Made by a program: the position numbers and the translations under genes
In this document: piece after piece, positions 39,901-48,840 of the stretch
Layout: the number at the start of each line of letters is the position of its first letter
How positions within the stretch are numbered: the stretch's first letter is position 1
Notes under the pieces: generated by a model
Seen by the model: the letters and a program-made list of their open reading frames with translations, nothing else
What the model was told of the DNA's origin: nothing
Database searches by the model: none
Origin: Curtobacterium sp. MCBA15_008
GTDB taxonomy: Bacteria > Actinomycetota > Actinomycetes > Actinomycetales > Microbacteriaceae
Assembly: GCF_001865065.1 (NCBI RefSeq)
Contig: NZ_MJGN01000025.1
Span: 1 to 51,814 of the forward strand
Length of the DNA stretch: 51,814 bases
Reading direction: 5' to 3'

Positions 39901-40056
39901 TCAGTCGAGCGTGGTCACGATGAACTCGGCCTCGTGCAGGACCGAGCAGAACGCCAGGCCCTCGTGGTCGAGCGCATCGCGCTTCCGGATGACTGCGCCG
40001 CACACTGCGCACTTGGTCGTGAAGGTCGACCGCATTGCATCAGAGAGGAGCGACAT
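39901..40056 (-). CDS. Small 51-residue Cys/His-rich protein
   Basis: A short frame starting at ATG 40056 encodes 51 residues: MSLLSDAMRSTFTTKCAVCG…LAFCSVLHEAEFIVTTLD. C16-x2-C19 and C37-x3-H41 could form one zinc site, similar in style to small TRASH/MYM-like fingers. No SD is visible, and the frame stays open upstream without another start codon. It ends 22 bases before the GT4 start, so it could be translated from the glycan operon. A function in zinc binding is an inference from spacing only. Confidence 0.5.
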   Translation of the reverse strand: MSLLSDAMRSTFTTKCAVCGAVIRKRDALDHEGLAFCSVLHEAEFIVTTLD

Positions 40057-40203
40057 ACGGAAATACTGCGCCGCGAAGGTTAACAGCGAGCCGCGCTTGG
40101 CCCGGAAGACGGTGAACGTGCCCGAAGAATCGGCCTCAGAGACGACAGACGCTCGGGTCCGGGTTCGGACGTCAGGCGGGTGCCCAACGACGGTCAGCGG
40201 CCG
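40057..40203. other. Short non-coding stretch between GT genes
   Basis: I see no gene, hairpin or promoter with confidence in this 147-base stretch. The minus-strand frame of the 51-residue ORF continues open through it but lacks any start codon, which could mean a decayed N-terminus or chance in GC-rich DNA. Confidence 0.4.
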
Positions 40204-42825
40204 TCACAGCGCCCGCACGACCCCTTCGGCCCCGTCCTCCGCTGCCACGACCACCGCGAAGTCCCCGTCGGCCACCGACTGTCCCTCGGCCAGCCACACG
40301 ATGTTCCGCGCCCCCGGCTGCGGCACGAAGGACGAACCCCCGGCCGGGGGAGACCCCGCACCGACGACCAGCACGGTCACCTCGTCGAGCCCGCTCGACT
40401 GCCGGTACCAGGACGTCGGCACGTCGACCTGCACGACGTGCCCGGCGCCCTCGAGCGCCGCGACGACCGCCGTCACGTCCTCGACCCGCGAGCCGTCGTG
40501 CTTGACGGCGACCCGGAACCCGACGGCCCCTTCCTCGCGGACGACGATCGGTCGCGACGACCGCACCATCACGGCGTGCCCCTTCGGCAGTCCCGGCTCG
40601 ACGCCGAGGTACCGCAGGCCGGCGGCGTCGTACTGGTCGATCGCGTCGGCTGCGGGGTAGCGCCCGCGCCAGCGCTCGTCGAAGATCCGGCGGTTGTCGA
40701 CCCGGGCGTCGTCCCGACCGGGCGTCCGGCTCTCGTGGTGCACGACGACGGAGGTCGGGACGACGACGAAGGTCGACCCGGCCGGTGACGACGACAGCGC
40801 GCGGAGGCACAGGTCGACGTCCTCGAGCCCGTTGGCGTAGACGGGGTCGAACCCGTGCCAGCGGATCAGGTCGGCGGCCCGGAAGGCGGCGGCGGCAGCG
40901 GTGATCGCCGAAAAGCGAGCAGAGCCCGCACTCCCGGCACCCCCGGCATCCCCAGCACCGCCGGCACCCCCAGCGAAGAAGCGCGTCGCATCGTGCCGCG
41001 GGTGGTCTCCGAGGAAGTGCCACGGCAGCACCTTGTCGCCGCCGAACACGGTGCCGGCGGCCTGCACGACGCCGTCGGGGTAGAGCAGCAGCGGCTGGGC
41101 GCCGAGGACCGCGCGGTCGTCCAGCGCGGCGACGAGGGGCCGGAGCCATCCCGTGGTCACCTCGGTGTCGTTGTTGAGCATCACGACGGTGCCACCGGAG
41201 GACCGGGCGAGCCCGAGGTCGCTGCCGAGCGCGAAGTTCCGGTTCCGGTCCTCGCGCTGCAGGACCACCCGCGGCTCGTCGCGGAACCAGGCGCCGAGGA
41301 TGGCGGACACCGAGCGCGGCGACCCGTTGTCGACGAGCACGACCTCGACACGATCGCCGTCGTGGTCGGCGGCGCCGAGCACCGCGTCCACGGCACGGCG
41401 CGTCATCGTCCAGTCGCGGTAGACCGGCATGACGACGGACACCAGTGCCGCGTCGCGGGTCGGCGCTGCCGCGGCCAGGGCGTCCCAGTCGATCCGGTGG
41501 CGGGCGAGCGCGACCTCCTGCCACGAGGCCGGCTGCGCGGACGAGACACGGCGCGGGTCGCGGACGTTGTCGTAGTCCACGCCGAGCACGGGCACGTAGG
41601 CGGGGACGCCGAACCGCTCGCCGATCCGGAGGAGCCACTCCCAGTCGATCCAGCGCCGGAGGGTCTCGTCGAACGGTCCGACGGCCGCGGCGACGTCGCG
41701 GCGGACGACGAGCACGTTGAGGTCGATGAAGTTGCCGGCGAGCAGGTCCTCCAGGGAACCGTCCTCGCCGCGGTACGTCTCCACGGGCGCGGTCGAGTCG
41801 TCGGCGTTGTTCGCGCCGACCATCCGGACGGCGGTGTGCACGCCCGGCCCGTCGGTCTCCAGCAGGGCAGCGAGCGCGGCGGACAGGTGCTCGGGCCGCC
41901 ACGTGTTGTCGGCGTCGAGGAAGGCCACGAAGTCGCCCCGGACGGCCGCCAGCCCGGTGTTCCGCGCGGCCCCGGCGCCGCCGTTCTCCCGCTCGATCAG
42001 GCGGATCCGCGGCTCGTCCGCGGTGATGCCGCGCACGACCTCGGCGGTCTCGTCACCGGATCCGTCGTCGACGACGACGAGCTCCCAGTTGGTGTGCTCC
42101 TGCGCGCGGACCGAGTCGATCGCCGCGCCGACCGCGTCGGCGCGCCGGTAGACCGGCATCACCACGGACACGAGCGGCTGCTCGGCGTCGCGACGGGCGA
42201 CGCCGCGCGGGTAGCGCGCGAGCGCGTCGGCCGCGTCGGGGCCGTCCCACGTGGAGCGGTACCGACGTCGGGTCCGGTGCTGCGCGTCGGCGAAGGCGCG
42301 GGCTGCCAGCACGGCCGCCTCGCGCGCGGCGCCCCAGGTGGGTGCCGGGCCGCGACGGCCTGGAGGCACGGGGAGCGCGGTCGCGTCCGTCGCGTTCTGC
42401 AGGAAGTGGCGGAGTGCACCCAGCGTGGACGTCGGGCGGTCGGCCGCCGGTACCGAGGCGGCGTACACGCCGGCGTCGAACAGCGGTCCGGTCTGGAAGA
42501 GCTCGGGGCCCTCCTGGTGCAGGGCGTCGTACCAGGACATCGCGGGCGCGGGCTGGTGCTCGCGCATCCACTCGTGCTCGACGAGCGGGCTGAGCGACAG
42601 GCCGCGCTGCCCGTCGTTGTGCACGTAGAACGAGATCGCCTCGTCGTCCGTCGCGAAGGTCCGGCCGGTCTGCGCCTCGAGGTACCCGCGGTCGAGCACC
42701 CCGAACTCGGCGATCCGCCGGGCCCAGCGGTCGAGCCGGTCGGTGACGGTCAGCGGCTTCTCGGGCCCCCGCAACTGCCGAGCGAGCCGGCGTGCGACCC
42801 GTCCGATGCCCCCGCGGTCGGCCAT
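40204..42825 (-). CDS. Tandem-domain GT2 glycosyltransferase
   Basis: An 873-residue protein with two complete GT2 domains. The first starts near residue 217 (PLVSVVMPVYRRADAVGAAIDSV, VVVDDGSGDET, AARNTGLAAVRGDFVAFLDADNTW). The second starts near 462 (ALVSVVMPVYRDWTMTRRAV, VLVDNGS, FALGSDLGLARSSGGTVVMLNNDTEVT, GLEDVDLCLRAL). The N-terminal 215 residues and C-terminal 120 are unassigned. A Gly/Ala low-complexity run at about 613-633 (GGAGGAGDAGGAGSAGSA) interrupts the second domain. The ATG shares one base with the upstream stop. The tandem design suggests it adds two alternating sugars. Confidence 0.85.
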   Translation of the reverse strand: MADRGGIGRVARRLARQLRGPEKPLTVTDRLDRWARRIAEFGVLDRGYLEAQTGRTFATDDEAISFYVHNDGQRGLSLSPLVEHEWMREHQPAPAMSWYDALHQEGPELFQTGPLFDAGVYAASVPAADRPTSTLGALRHFLQNATDATALPVPPGRRGPAPTWGAAREAAVLAARAFADAQHRTRRRYRSTWDGPDAADALARYPRGVARRDAEQPLVSVVMPVYRRADAVGAAIDSVRAQEHTNWELVVVDDGSGDETAEVVRGITADEPRIRLIERENGGAGAARNTGLAAVRGDFVAFLDADNTWRPEHLSAALAALLETDGPGVHTAVRMVGANNADDSTAPVETYRGEDGSLEDLLAGNFIDLNVLVVRRDVAAAVGPFDETLRRWIDWEWLLRIGERFGVPAYVPVLGVDYDNVRDPRRVSSAQPASWQEVALARHRIDWDALAAAAPTRDAALVSVVMPVYRDWTMTRRAVDAVLGAADHDGDRVEVVLVDNGSPRSVSAILGAWFRDEPRVVLQREDRNRNFALGSDLGLARSSGGTVVMLNNDTEVTTGWLRPLVAALDDRAVLGAQPLLLYPDGVVQAAGTVFGGDKVLPWHFLGDHPRHDATRFFAGGAGGAGDAGGAGSAGSARFSAITAAAAAFRAADLIRWHGFDPVYANGLEDVDLCLRALSSSPAGSTFVVVPTSVVVHHESRTPGRDDARVDNRRIFDERWRGRYPAADAIDQYDAAGLRYLGVEPGLPKGHAVMVRSSRPIVVREEGAVGFRVAVKHDGSRVEDVTAVVAALEGAGHVVQVDVPTSWYRQSSGLDEVTVLVVGAGSPPAGGSSFVPQPGARNIVWLAEGQSVADGDFAVVVAAEDGAEGVVRAL

Positions 42826-44270
42826 CAGCGGCGACCCGGCAGACGCGAGGCGACCTTGGCGATCGCCTGACCGGTGCGGAACGACCGGCTGGCGCGGAGG
42901 TCGTCGAGCTCGCGGCGCAGGCGCGTGACCTCGTCGGAGGCGTTGTCCCGCGCGACCTCGGCGGCGGTGAGGTCGAGGGGGAGGAGCGCCGCCCACCGCG
43001 CTCCGAGGGTCTCGGCGGTGCGCTCGAGGGGTTCGGCGAGGGCGCGGTCGAGACCGGCACGTGCCTCGGCGACGGCGTCCGGCGCGACGACCACGGCGAA
43101 GCGGTCGACGAGCGGCGCGACCGTGTCGGCGCCGGACCGGTGCGCCCGCGACGACCACGGGAGCGCCGGGGGAGCGGAGCGCACGACGACCAGGTGGAGC
43201 GCACGGCGGTTCGCCAGGACGACCTCGGCCGGGGTCGGGTCCACGAGCACGGCGACGGTGACGAGGTCGTCCGGGTTGGGGTCGTCGGTGGTGATGGTCC
43301 ACGCGGCCGGGGCCGGCGTGCCGGAGGGGAGCCGCGCCTCCAGGGCGAACCCGTCCGCGAAAGCCGCGTCGATCTGGCGGACGAGCGCGTCTGCGTGCTC
43401 GACGTGTCGCAGGTCCACGGCGAGCCGGGGGGTGTCGCCGGTGGGGACGAGTGCGTCGGCGAACCGCTCCGTCGCGGTCGTGCCGTGCCGCTGGTAGGCG
43501 GCCACGGCGTCGGGCAGGAACGGGTAGCGGCGTTCGAGCTCGCGCTGGTGTGCCGCCCGCAGGGCGTTGCGGTTGCCGGAGAAGCTCTTGCCGCCGGCGT
43601 GCAGGACGAGGGCGTGGTTCGCGATCTTCGCGAGCCAGCCGTGCGCGGCGATGCGCAGGCAATAGTCGTTCTCCTCGCCGTAGCCGGGCGCGAACGCCTC
43701 GTCGAAGAGCCCGTGCTCGGTGATGAGCTCGCGGCGGGTGAGGAAGCAGAAGCCCATCGCGACGGGCAGGACCTGCGAGACGGGCAGCAGCGGCGCGACC
43801 GCGCCCCAGACCGCGCGGGTCCGGGCCTCGGTCCGGGCGGCGCCCCGGTTCGTCAGGCGGTACGGGATGCTCGCGATCGTCGCGTTGTCGCTCCGCGCGG
43901 TCACGACGCCGGTGCGGTCCTCGTCGAGGACCGCGAGCATCGCGTCGAGGAAGCCCGCGGTCGGCACCGCGTCGCTGTTGAGCAGCAGGACGGCCTCGCC
44001 GTCCGCGCCCGGGTCGAGCTCGGTCACGGCACGGTTGCACGTGCCGACGAAGCCGAGGTTGTGGTCGTTGCGCTCGTACCGGAAGCCGGGGCGGTCGCCG
44101 ATCCGCTCGAGCAGGGCGCGCTCGATCGGGTCGGCGTCGGGGCCGCAGTCGTTGACGAACAGCGCACGGTGCCGATCGGTGTCGAGGTGCTCGAGGAGCC
44201 CGTCGACGCAGCGGAGCAGCGACTCGAGGTCGCCGTACACCGGCACGACGACGAGGGTGGGACGGGTCAT
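42825..44270 (-). CDS. GT2 family glycosyltransferase
   Basis: A 481-residue protein with a GT2 domain at 1-270: TLVVVPVYGDLESLLRCVDGLLE, HNLGFVGTCNRAV, LLLNSDAVP, VAMGFCFLTRRELITEHGLFDEAFAPGYGEENDYCLR. A predicted coiled coil near 430-460 and the tail LRASRSFRTGQAIAKVASRLPGRR resemble tails of other actinobacterial GT2s. ATG at 44270 has AGGAG 8 bases upstream. It overlaps the WsaF-like gene by ATGA and the next gene by one base. Its closest relative in this window is the GT2 at 26058-27512. Confidence 0.86.
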   Translation of the reverse strand: MTRPTLVVVPVYGDLESLLRCVDGLLEHLDTDRHRALFVNDCGPDADPIERALLERIGDRPGFRYERNDHNLGFVGTCNRAVTELDPGADGEAVLLLNSDAVPTAGFLDAMLAVLDEDRTGVVTARSDNATIASIPYRLTNRGAARTEARTRAVWGAVAPLLPVSQVLPVAMGFCFLTRRELITEHGLFDEAFAPGYGEENDYCLRIAAHGWLAKIANHALVLHAGGKSFSGNRNALRAAHQRELERRYPFLPDAVAAYQRHGTTATERFADALVPTGDTPRLAVDLRHVEHADALVRQIDAAFADGFALEARLPSGTPAPAAWTITTDDPNPDDLVTVAVLVDPTPAEVVLANRRALHLVVVRSAPPALPWSSRAHRSGADTVAPLVDRFAVVVAPDAVAEARAGLDRALAEPLERTAETLGARWAALLPLDLTAAEVARDNASDEVTRLRRELDDLRASRSFRTGQAIAKVASRLPGRR

Positions 44271-45691
44271 CGGGAGGACTCCTGGTCCGGGTCGTTCACT
44301 GACTGGTCGGCTTCGCGCGCGGCGGTTCCCGCGCTCGGTGCGGTGGTTCCCGCTTCCAGCGCGGTGGCCACCGCGTCGACCGCGGCTTCGAGCGGCCCGC
44401 CGAGCGCGCCGTCCGCGAGCGGGACGAAGCCCGTCGGACCGTTCGTGGCGGCCTGCCGGACGGCGTCGGCGACCGCGAGCCCGAGGGACCGGGCGTCCGC
44501 CGGCACGGCGGTCAGGTTGGGGTGCAGGTGCCCGCGGGTGTCGCGGAACTCGTTCGTCACCACGCGGGCGCCGGAGATCGCACCGTCGAACGGCGGGTGG
44601 CTGGGGTGCGGGCTGTGCTGCAGCGAGAGCACCACGTTGGTCGACGCGATGAACCGGAAGTAGTCGTCCCACGGCATCGTGCCGTGGCTCACGAGCTTCA
44701 CGTCGCCCCGGCCGCCGTCGAGCTCGACGTCGCCGTGCTGCTCGCCCGCGGAGTGGAACTCGACCCGGATGCCGTCCGCCGCGAGCTCCTGCACCGCCAC
44801 GCGGAGGGCTGCGACGCCGAGCCGGAACAGGTTCCGGTGCTTGCTCGGCCGGCCGTAGAAGAGGACGCGGACCGCGTCGTCGCGCGTCCGGGCTCCGGCG
44901 ACGCGTTCGAGCAGCTCGACGTCGAGGTGCGGCGCGAACGTGCGCTCCGGCGGGACGTCCAGCCCCTCGACGTCGGCGAGGTACTTGCGGAGCGGCTCCG
45001 AGTTCACGAGCATCCGGAAGCCGGCGCGGTAGGTCGAGGCGGCGACGGCGTACTCGGTCGACCAGGGGCTGAAGCCGGGTTCGTAGTCCTGCACGAGGTA
45101 CACGACGCGGTCGCGGGGGACCACCCCGGCGGTGACGGCGACGTCGATCGGGTGCGCGGTCTTCCAGTGCGTGGCGATCCAGACGTCGTCGTGGCCGAAC
45201 TCGGTGCCGAGCACGTCCTCGCGCCGCACGACCCGCACGCCGGGGCGCCCGTCGACCCGGGATTCCGGGAAGCGGTCCGCGATCAGCGCCTCGGCGGCCG
45301 CGGCGGAGTTGCCCGGGGTCGTCCACCGCACCATCACGACGCGCACCCGGCGGCCGAGCCGTGCACCGAGCGCGAGCGCCACCGCGAGGGCGGTCTGCAC
45401 GCCGGCGAACGCGGCACCCTCGCGGAGCTCGTCGACGACGAGGACCACCTCGGGCGTCCGGTCCACGGTGCGGATGCCGGCGATCGCCAGGCTCGTCTCC
45501 ACCAGGCCCTCGAACGGCCGTGCCGTCAGGGGTGCCCGGTCACGCTCGCGGCGGGCCACCCCGACGTCCACGCGGGACACCGTCCGGCCGAGTCGTTCGC
45601 GGACGTCGTTCCGGTAGTGGCCGTCGCGCGCGTACCGTTCGTTTACGCGCACCAGGTCGCCGACGAGGCGCCGTGCCTTCTCGAAGTTCAT
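44267..45691 (-). CDS. WsaF-like rhamnosyltransferase
   Basis: A 474-residue GT-B protein. The block VVYLVQDYEPGFSPWSTEYAVAASTYRAGFRMLVNSEPLRKYL and the following RVLFYGRPSKHRNLFRLGVAALR and FIASTNVVLSLQHSPHPSHPPFDGAISGARVVTNEF resemble WsaF, a beta-1,3-rhamnosyltransferase of S-layer glycan synthesis. If the call is right, the cluster's glycan contains rhamnose, though no rml genes lie nearby. ATG at 45691 is used; GTG at 45697 is possible. It is the first gene of the minus-strand GT operon, and it is divergent from hisD. Confidence 0.82.
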   Translation of the reverse strand: MNFEKARRLVGDLVRVNERYARDGHYRNDVRERLGRTVSRVDVGVARRERDRAPLTARPFEGLVETSLAIAGIRTVDRTPEVVLVVDELREGAAFAGVQTALAVALALGARLGRRVRVVMVRWTTPGNSAAAAEALIADRFPESRVDGRPGVRVVRREDVLGTEFGHDDVWIATHWKTAHPIDVAVTAGVVPRDRVVYLVQDYEPGFSPWSTEYAVAASTYRAGFRMLVNSEPLRKYLADVEGLDVPPERTFAPHLDVELLERVAGARTRDDAVRVLFYGRPSKHRNLFRLGVAALRVAVQELAADGIRVEFHSAGEQHGDVELDGGRGDVKLVSHGTMPWDDYFRFIASTNVVLSLQHSPHPSHPPFDGAISGARVVTNEFRDTRGHLHPNLTAVPADARSLGLAVADAVRQAATNGPTGFVPLADGALGGPLEAAVDAVATALEAGTTAPSAGTAAREADQSVNDPDQESSR

Positions 45692-45740
45692 CGACACTCA
45701 CGTTACTGGGCGCGGGAGGTCTTCCGTCCGACCCGCTCGG

Positions 45741-45746
45741 TAGGCT
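45741..45746 (+). promoter_or_regulatory. Putative -10 box for hisD
   Basis: TAGGCT ends 10 bases before the hisD ATG, so the transcript would have almost no leader. The opposite strand has TAACGT at 45702-45707 just before the WsaF-like start, giving a compact divergent promoter region of about 60 bases. Confidence 0.45.
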
Positions 45747-45756
45747 TGTGCCCCTG

Positions 45757-47064
45757 ATGATGCAGCGAATCGACCTCCGCGGCGGCCTGCCCGCCCGTGC
45801 CGAACTCCTCCGACTCATGCCCCGGGCCGTCGGCGACGTCTCGCACGCCGTCGACGCCGCACGCGAGCTGGTGGAGGCCGTCCGGCACGACGGCGCGGAC
45901 GCGCTCCGCGAGCAGGCCGAGCGGTTCGACGGGGGAGCACCGGCGAACGTCCGCGTCCCCGCCGCCGAGATCGCCGCGGCCGTCGCCGGGCTGACCCCGG
46001 CGCTCCGCGACGCGCTCGACGAAGCGATCCGCCGCGTCCGGGCAGCGAGTGCCGCCCAGGTCCCGTCGCCGTCGGTGACGACCCTGGCCGACGGCGCCGA
46101 GGTGCACCAGCGCTGGCAGCCGATGCGCCGCGTCGGGCTCTACGTCCCCGGTGGCAAGGCCGTCTACCCGTCCAGCGTCGTCATGAACGTCGTCCCCGCG
46201 CAGGTCGCCGGCGTCGGGTCGATCGCCCTCGTGTCCCCGCCGCAGCGCGACCACGGCGGCGCGGTGCACCCGACGATCCTCGCGGCCGCTGGGCTCCTCG
46301 GCATCGACGAGGTCTACGCGACGGGCGGCGCCGGCGCGATCGGTGCGCTGGCGTACGGCGTGGCGTCGATCGGCCTCGAGCCCGTCGATCTCGTCACCGG
46401 GCCGGGCAACAACTACGTCGCGGCGGCGAAGCGGATCGTGCGCGGCACCGTCGGCATCGACTCCGAGGCCGGCGCGACCGAGATCCTCGTGATCGCCGAC
46501 GACACCGCCGACCCCGGGTACGTCGCCGCCGACCTCATCAGCCAGGCGGAGCACGACGAGCAGGCCGGCAGTGTGCTGGTGACGACGTCGGCCGCGTTCG
46601 CCGACGCGGTGGAAGCCGTCATCCCGTCGCGGGTGGCGTCCCTGGGGACGGCTGCGCGCCTCCAGACCGCACTCGACGGACCGCAGTCGGCCGTCGTGCT
46701 GGTGGACTCGCTCGCCGACGCCGCGACCGTGAGCAACGCCTACGGGCCGGAGCACCTCGAGATCCAGACCGCCGACGACGACGCGGTGCTCGCGCAGATC
46801 GACGCCGCCGGTGCGGTGTTCGTCGGGCCGAGCACGCCCGTCAGCCTCGGCGACTACCTGGCCGGCTCGAACCACGTCCTGCCGACCGGGGGCCAGGCGC
46901 GCTTCGGCTCCGGGCTGTCCGCGTCGACGTTCCTCCGCCCGCAGCAGGTCATCCGCTACACGGCGGACGCCCTCGCCGAGGTCGGGTCGCACATCGTCGC
47001 CCTCGCCACCGAGGAACAGCTCCCCGCGCACGGCGCCGCCGTGACGGAGCGCACGAACCGATAG
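45757..47064 (+). CDS. hisD: Histidinol dehydrogenase
   Basis: HisD oxidises L-histidinol to L-histidine in two NAD-dependent steps, the end of histidine synthesis. The 435-residue protein contains GLYVPGGKAVYPSSVVMN, the nucleotide-binding GPGNNYVAAAKR, GIDSEAGATEILVIAD, the zinc-site QAEHDEQAG and catalytic E332-H333 in YGPEHLEI. No other his genes are in the window. ATG at 45757 is used (a second ATG follows directly); GTG at 45748 is possible but lies too close to the -10. Confidence 0.96.
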   Translation: MMQRIDLRGGLPARAELLRLMPRAVGDVSHAVDAARELVEAVRHDGADALREQAERFDGGAPANVRVPAAEIAAAVAGLTPALRDALDEAIRRVRAASAAQVPSPSVTTLADGAEVHQRWQPMRRVGLYVPGGKAVYPSSVVMNVVPAQVAGVGSIALVSPPQRDHGGAVHPTILAAAGLLGIDEVYATGGAGAIGALAYGVASIGLEPVDLVTGPGNNYVAAAKRIVRGTVGIDSEAGATEILVIADDTADPGYVAADLISQAEHDEQAGSVLVTTSAAFADAVEAVIPSRVASLGTAARLQTALDGPQSAVVLVDSLADAATVSNAYGPEHLEIQTADDDAVLAQIDAAGAVFVGPSTPVSLGDYLAGSNHVLPTGGQARFGSGLSASTFLRPQQVIRYTADALAEVGSHIVALATEEQLPAHGAAVTERTNR

Positions 47065-47067
47065 CCT
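47062..47067 (+). promoter_or_regulatory. Putative -10 box for nrdR
   Basis: TAGCCT overlaps the hisD stop codon and lies 9 bases before the nrdR ATG, which would give a leaderless or near-leaderless nrdR-pyrD transcript. No SD precedes nrdR, which fits. Confidence 0.4.
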
Positions 47068-47076
47068 GGGGACGCC

Positions 47077-47589
47077 ATGTTCTGCCCCTTCTGCCGCCAC
47101 CCGGACTCCCGCGTCGTCGACTCCCGGACGAGCGACGACGGAACCTCCATCCGACGCCGCCGCCAGTGCCCCAACTGCGGGCGCCGCTTCTCGACCACCG
47201 AGACCGCATCGCTCAACGTGGTGAAGCGCAACGGCGTCACCGAACCGTTCAGCCGCGACAAGATCGTGTCCGGCGTGCGCAAGGCGTGCCAGGGCCGACC
47301 GGTCACCGACGGCGACCTCGCGGTGCTCGCGCAGCGGGTGGAGGAGACCGTCCGCGCCTCGGGCTCGAGCCAGATCGACGCGAACGACATCGGCCTCGCG
47401 ATCCTCGCGCCGCTCCGCGAGCTCGACGAGGTCGCCTACCTGCGGTTCGCCAGCGTCTACCAGGCGTTCGACTCGCTTGACGACTTCGAGGACGCCATCA
47501 CCCAGCTCCGGATCGACCACCACGGCCGCCGGACCGTCGCCGACTCCGGCGCGGCGGATGCCCCGGCGTCCGCCGGTGCTGGCGCATGA
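47077..47589 (+). CDS. nrdR: Transcriptional repressor NrdR
   Basis: NrdR senses dATP/ATP and represses ribonucleotide reductase genes. The 170-residue protein has the N-terminal zinc ribbon with C3-x2-C6 and C31-x2-C34, the basic [20 protein letters not shown] stretch, and an ATP-cone ([29 protein letters not shown]). A short Ala-rich tail of about 20 residues follows. It overlaps pyrD by ATGA, an unusual pairing that links nucleotide reduction and pyrimidine synthesis. Confidence 0.96.
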   Translation: MFCPFCRHPDSRVVDSRTSDDGTSIRRRRQCPNCGRRFSTTETASLNVVKRNGVTEPFSRDKIVSGVRKACQGRPVTDGDLAVLAQRVEETVRASGSSQIDANDIGLAILAPLRELDEVAYLRFASVYQAFDSLDDFEDAITQLRIDHHGRRTVADSGAADAPASAGAGA

Positions 47590-48662
47590 GCGGCATCGTG
47601 GAACGACTCGTCCGCGGCGCCTACGCCGTCGTCTTCCGGTCCGTGTTCGCCAACATGGACCCCGAGCGCGCCCACCACGTCGCGTTCGCCGTCATCAAGG
47701 TGCTGCCGCACGTGCCGTTCGTCGGCCGGGTGGTCGAGCGGTACTCCCGTCCGTCGGCACTCGACGGCGTCACCACGATGGGCATCCACTTCCCGTCGCG
47801 CTTCGGCCTCGCCGCCGGGTTCGACAAGGACGCCCGTGGCATCGCCGGACTCGGGGTCCTCGGTTTCGGGCACGTCGAGGTCGGCACCATCACCGCGAAG
47901 GCGCAGCCCGGCAACGAACGGCCACGGCTCTTCCGGCTCATCGCCGACCGCGCGCTCGTCAACCGGATGGGCTTCAACAACCACGGCGCCGCCGCTGCCG
48001 CGCGCCGGCTCGAACGCGCGCGCCGGAACCCCGGTCGCCCGGTCATCGGCGTCAACATCGGCAAGAGCCGGGTCGTCGACGTCGCCGACGCGATCGACGA
48101 CTACCTCGAGTCCACCCGACGGCTCGCTCCCTTCGCCGACTACCTGGCGGTCAACGTCAGCTCGCCGAACACGCCGGGGCTGCGCGGTCTGCAGGAGCTC
48201 GACCAGCTCCGCCCGCTGCTCAGCGCCGTGCACGACGCCGCCGGCCGGGTCCCCGTGCTCGTGAAGATCGCGCCCGACCTCGACGACGAGCAGATCGACG
48301 CCATCGCCGGGCTCGCGGTGGAGCTCGGGCTGTCCGGGGTGATCGCGAACAACACCACGATCTCGCGGGCGGGGCTCACCACGCCGTCGTCCGAGGTCGA
48401 GGCGATGGGCACCGGAGGACTCTCCGGCGCGCCGGTCGCCGCGCGATCGCTCGAGGTCCTCCGCCGTGTCCGGGCCGCCGTGCCGTCGGACTTCTGCGTC
48501 ATCGCCGTCGGGGGAGTCACGAGCGAGCAGGACGTGCAGGACCGGATCGACGCGGGGGCCACGCTCGTGCAGGGCTACACGGCGTTCCTCTACGAGGGGC
48601 CGACGTGGGCGACGCGGATCAACCGGCTGCGGCGTCGGCGGTTGCGGCGCGCTGCGCGCTGA
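47586..48662 (+). CDS. pyrD: Dihydroorotate dehydrogenase (quinone), class 2
   Basis: PyrD oxidises dihydroorotate to orotate on the membrane with a quinone acceptor. The 358-residue length and the N-terminal helix ([29 protein letters not shown]) mark the class 2 membrane-linked form. The FMN barrel has [44 protein letters not shown] with the class 2 catalytic serine S193, VKIAPDL, ANNTT and [14 protein letters not shown]. It ends with a basic tail [10 protein letters not shown]. Transcription probably ends at the hairpin 125 bases downstream. Confidence 0.96.
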   Translation: MSGIVERLVRGAYAVVFRSVFANMDPERAHHVAFAVIKVLPHVPFVGRVVERYSRPSALDGVTTMGIHFPSRFGLAAGFDKDARGIAGLGVLGFGHVEVGTITAKAQPGNERPRLFRLIADRALVNRMGFNNHGAAAAARRLERARRNPGRPVIGVNIGKSRVVDVADAIDDYLESTRRLAPFADYLAVNVSSPNTPGLRGLQELDQLRPLLSAVHDAAGRVPVLVKIAPDLDDEQIDAIAGLAVELGLSGVIANNTTISRAGLTTPSSEVEAMGTGGLSGAPVAARSLEVLRRVRAAVPSDFCVIAVGGVTSEQDVQDRIDAGATLVQGYTAFLYEGPTWATRINRLRRRRLRRAAR

Positions 48663-48786
48663 CGCTGCGGTCCTGGCGTCCCCGTCCTGCGGGAGGGCGG
48701 GACTCGCCGCTCAGGTTCGTCGAGGGGGCAGGGCCGGCCGTGTCGGGCCCGCTCGCGGGGTCGCCCCCGGCGCGTCGTGATCAGGT

Positions 48787-48834
48787 GACGGCCGGGAGGC
48801 GCGGGTCGGCCCCGCACCGCGCCTCCAGGCCGTC
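48787..48834. terminator. Terminator-like hairpin, GGAGGCGCG family
   Basis: Arm 48787-48804 (GACGGCCGGGAGGCGCGG) and arm 48817-48834 (CCGCGCCTCCAGGCCGTC) pair at 17 of 18 positions with a 12-base loop. It lies downstream of pyrD. The right arm with AGGCCGTC is shared with the hairpins at 21075 and 25997. Confidence 0.65.
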
Positions 48835-48840
48835 GGTGGT

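Noticed and set aside
42826..44040. N-terminal extension of the tandem GT2 protein
   Set aside because: The in-frame stretch is the shadow of the upstream GT2 gene; ATG at 42825 overlaps its stop as expected in this operon.
46655..46667. CGCGCCTCCAG in hisD and in the GT2 gene near 43337 as further copies of the palindromic element
   Set aside because: In both places it encodes ordinary conserved residues (R-L-Q or L-E-A-R) and no complementary arm lies nearby.
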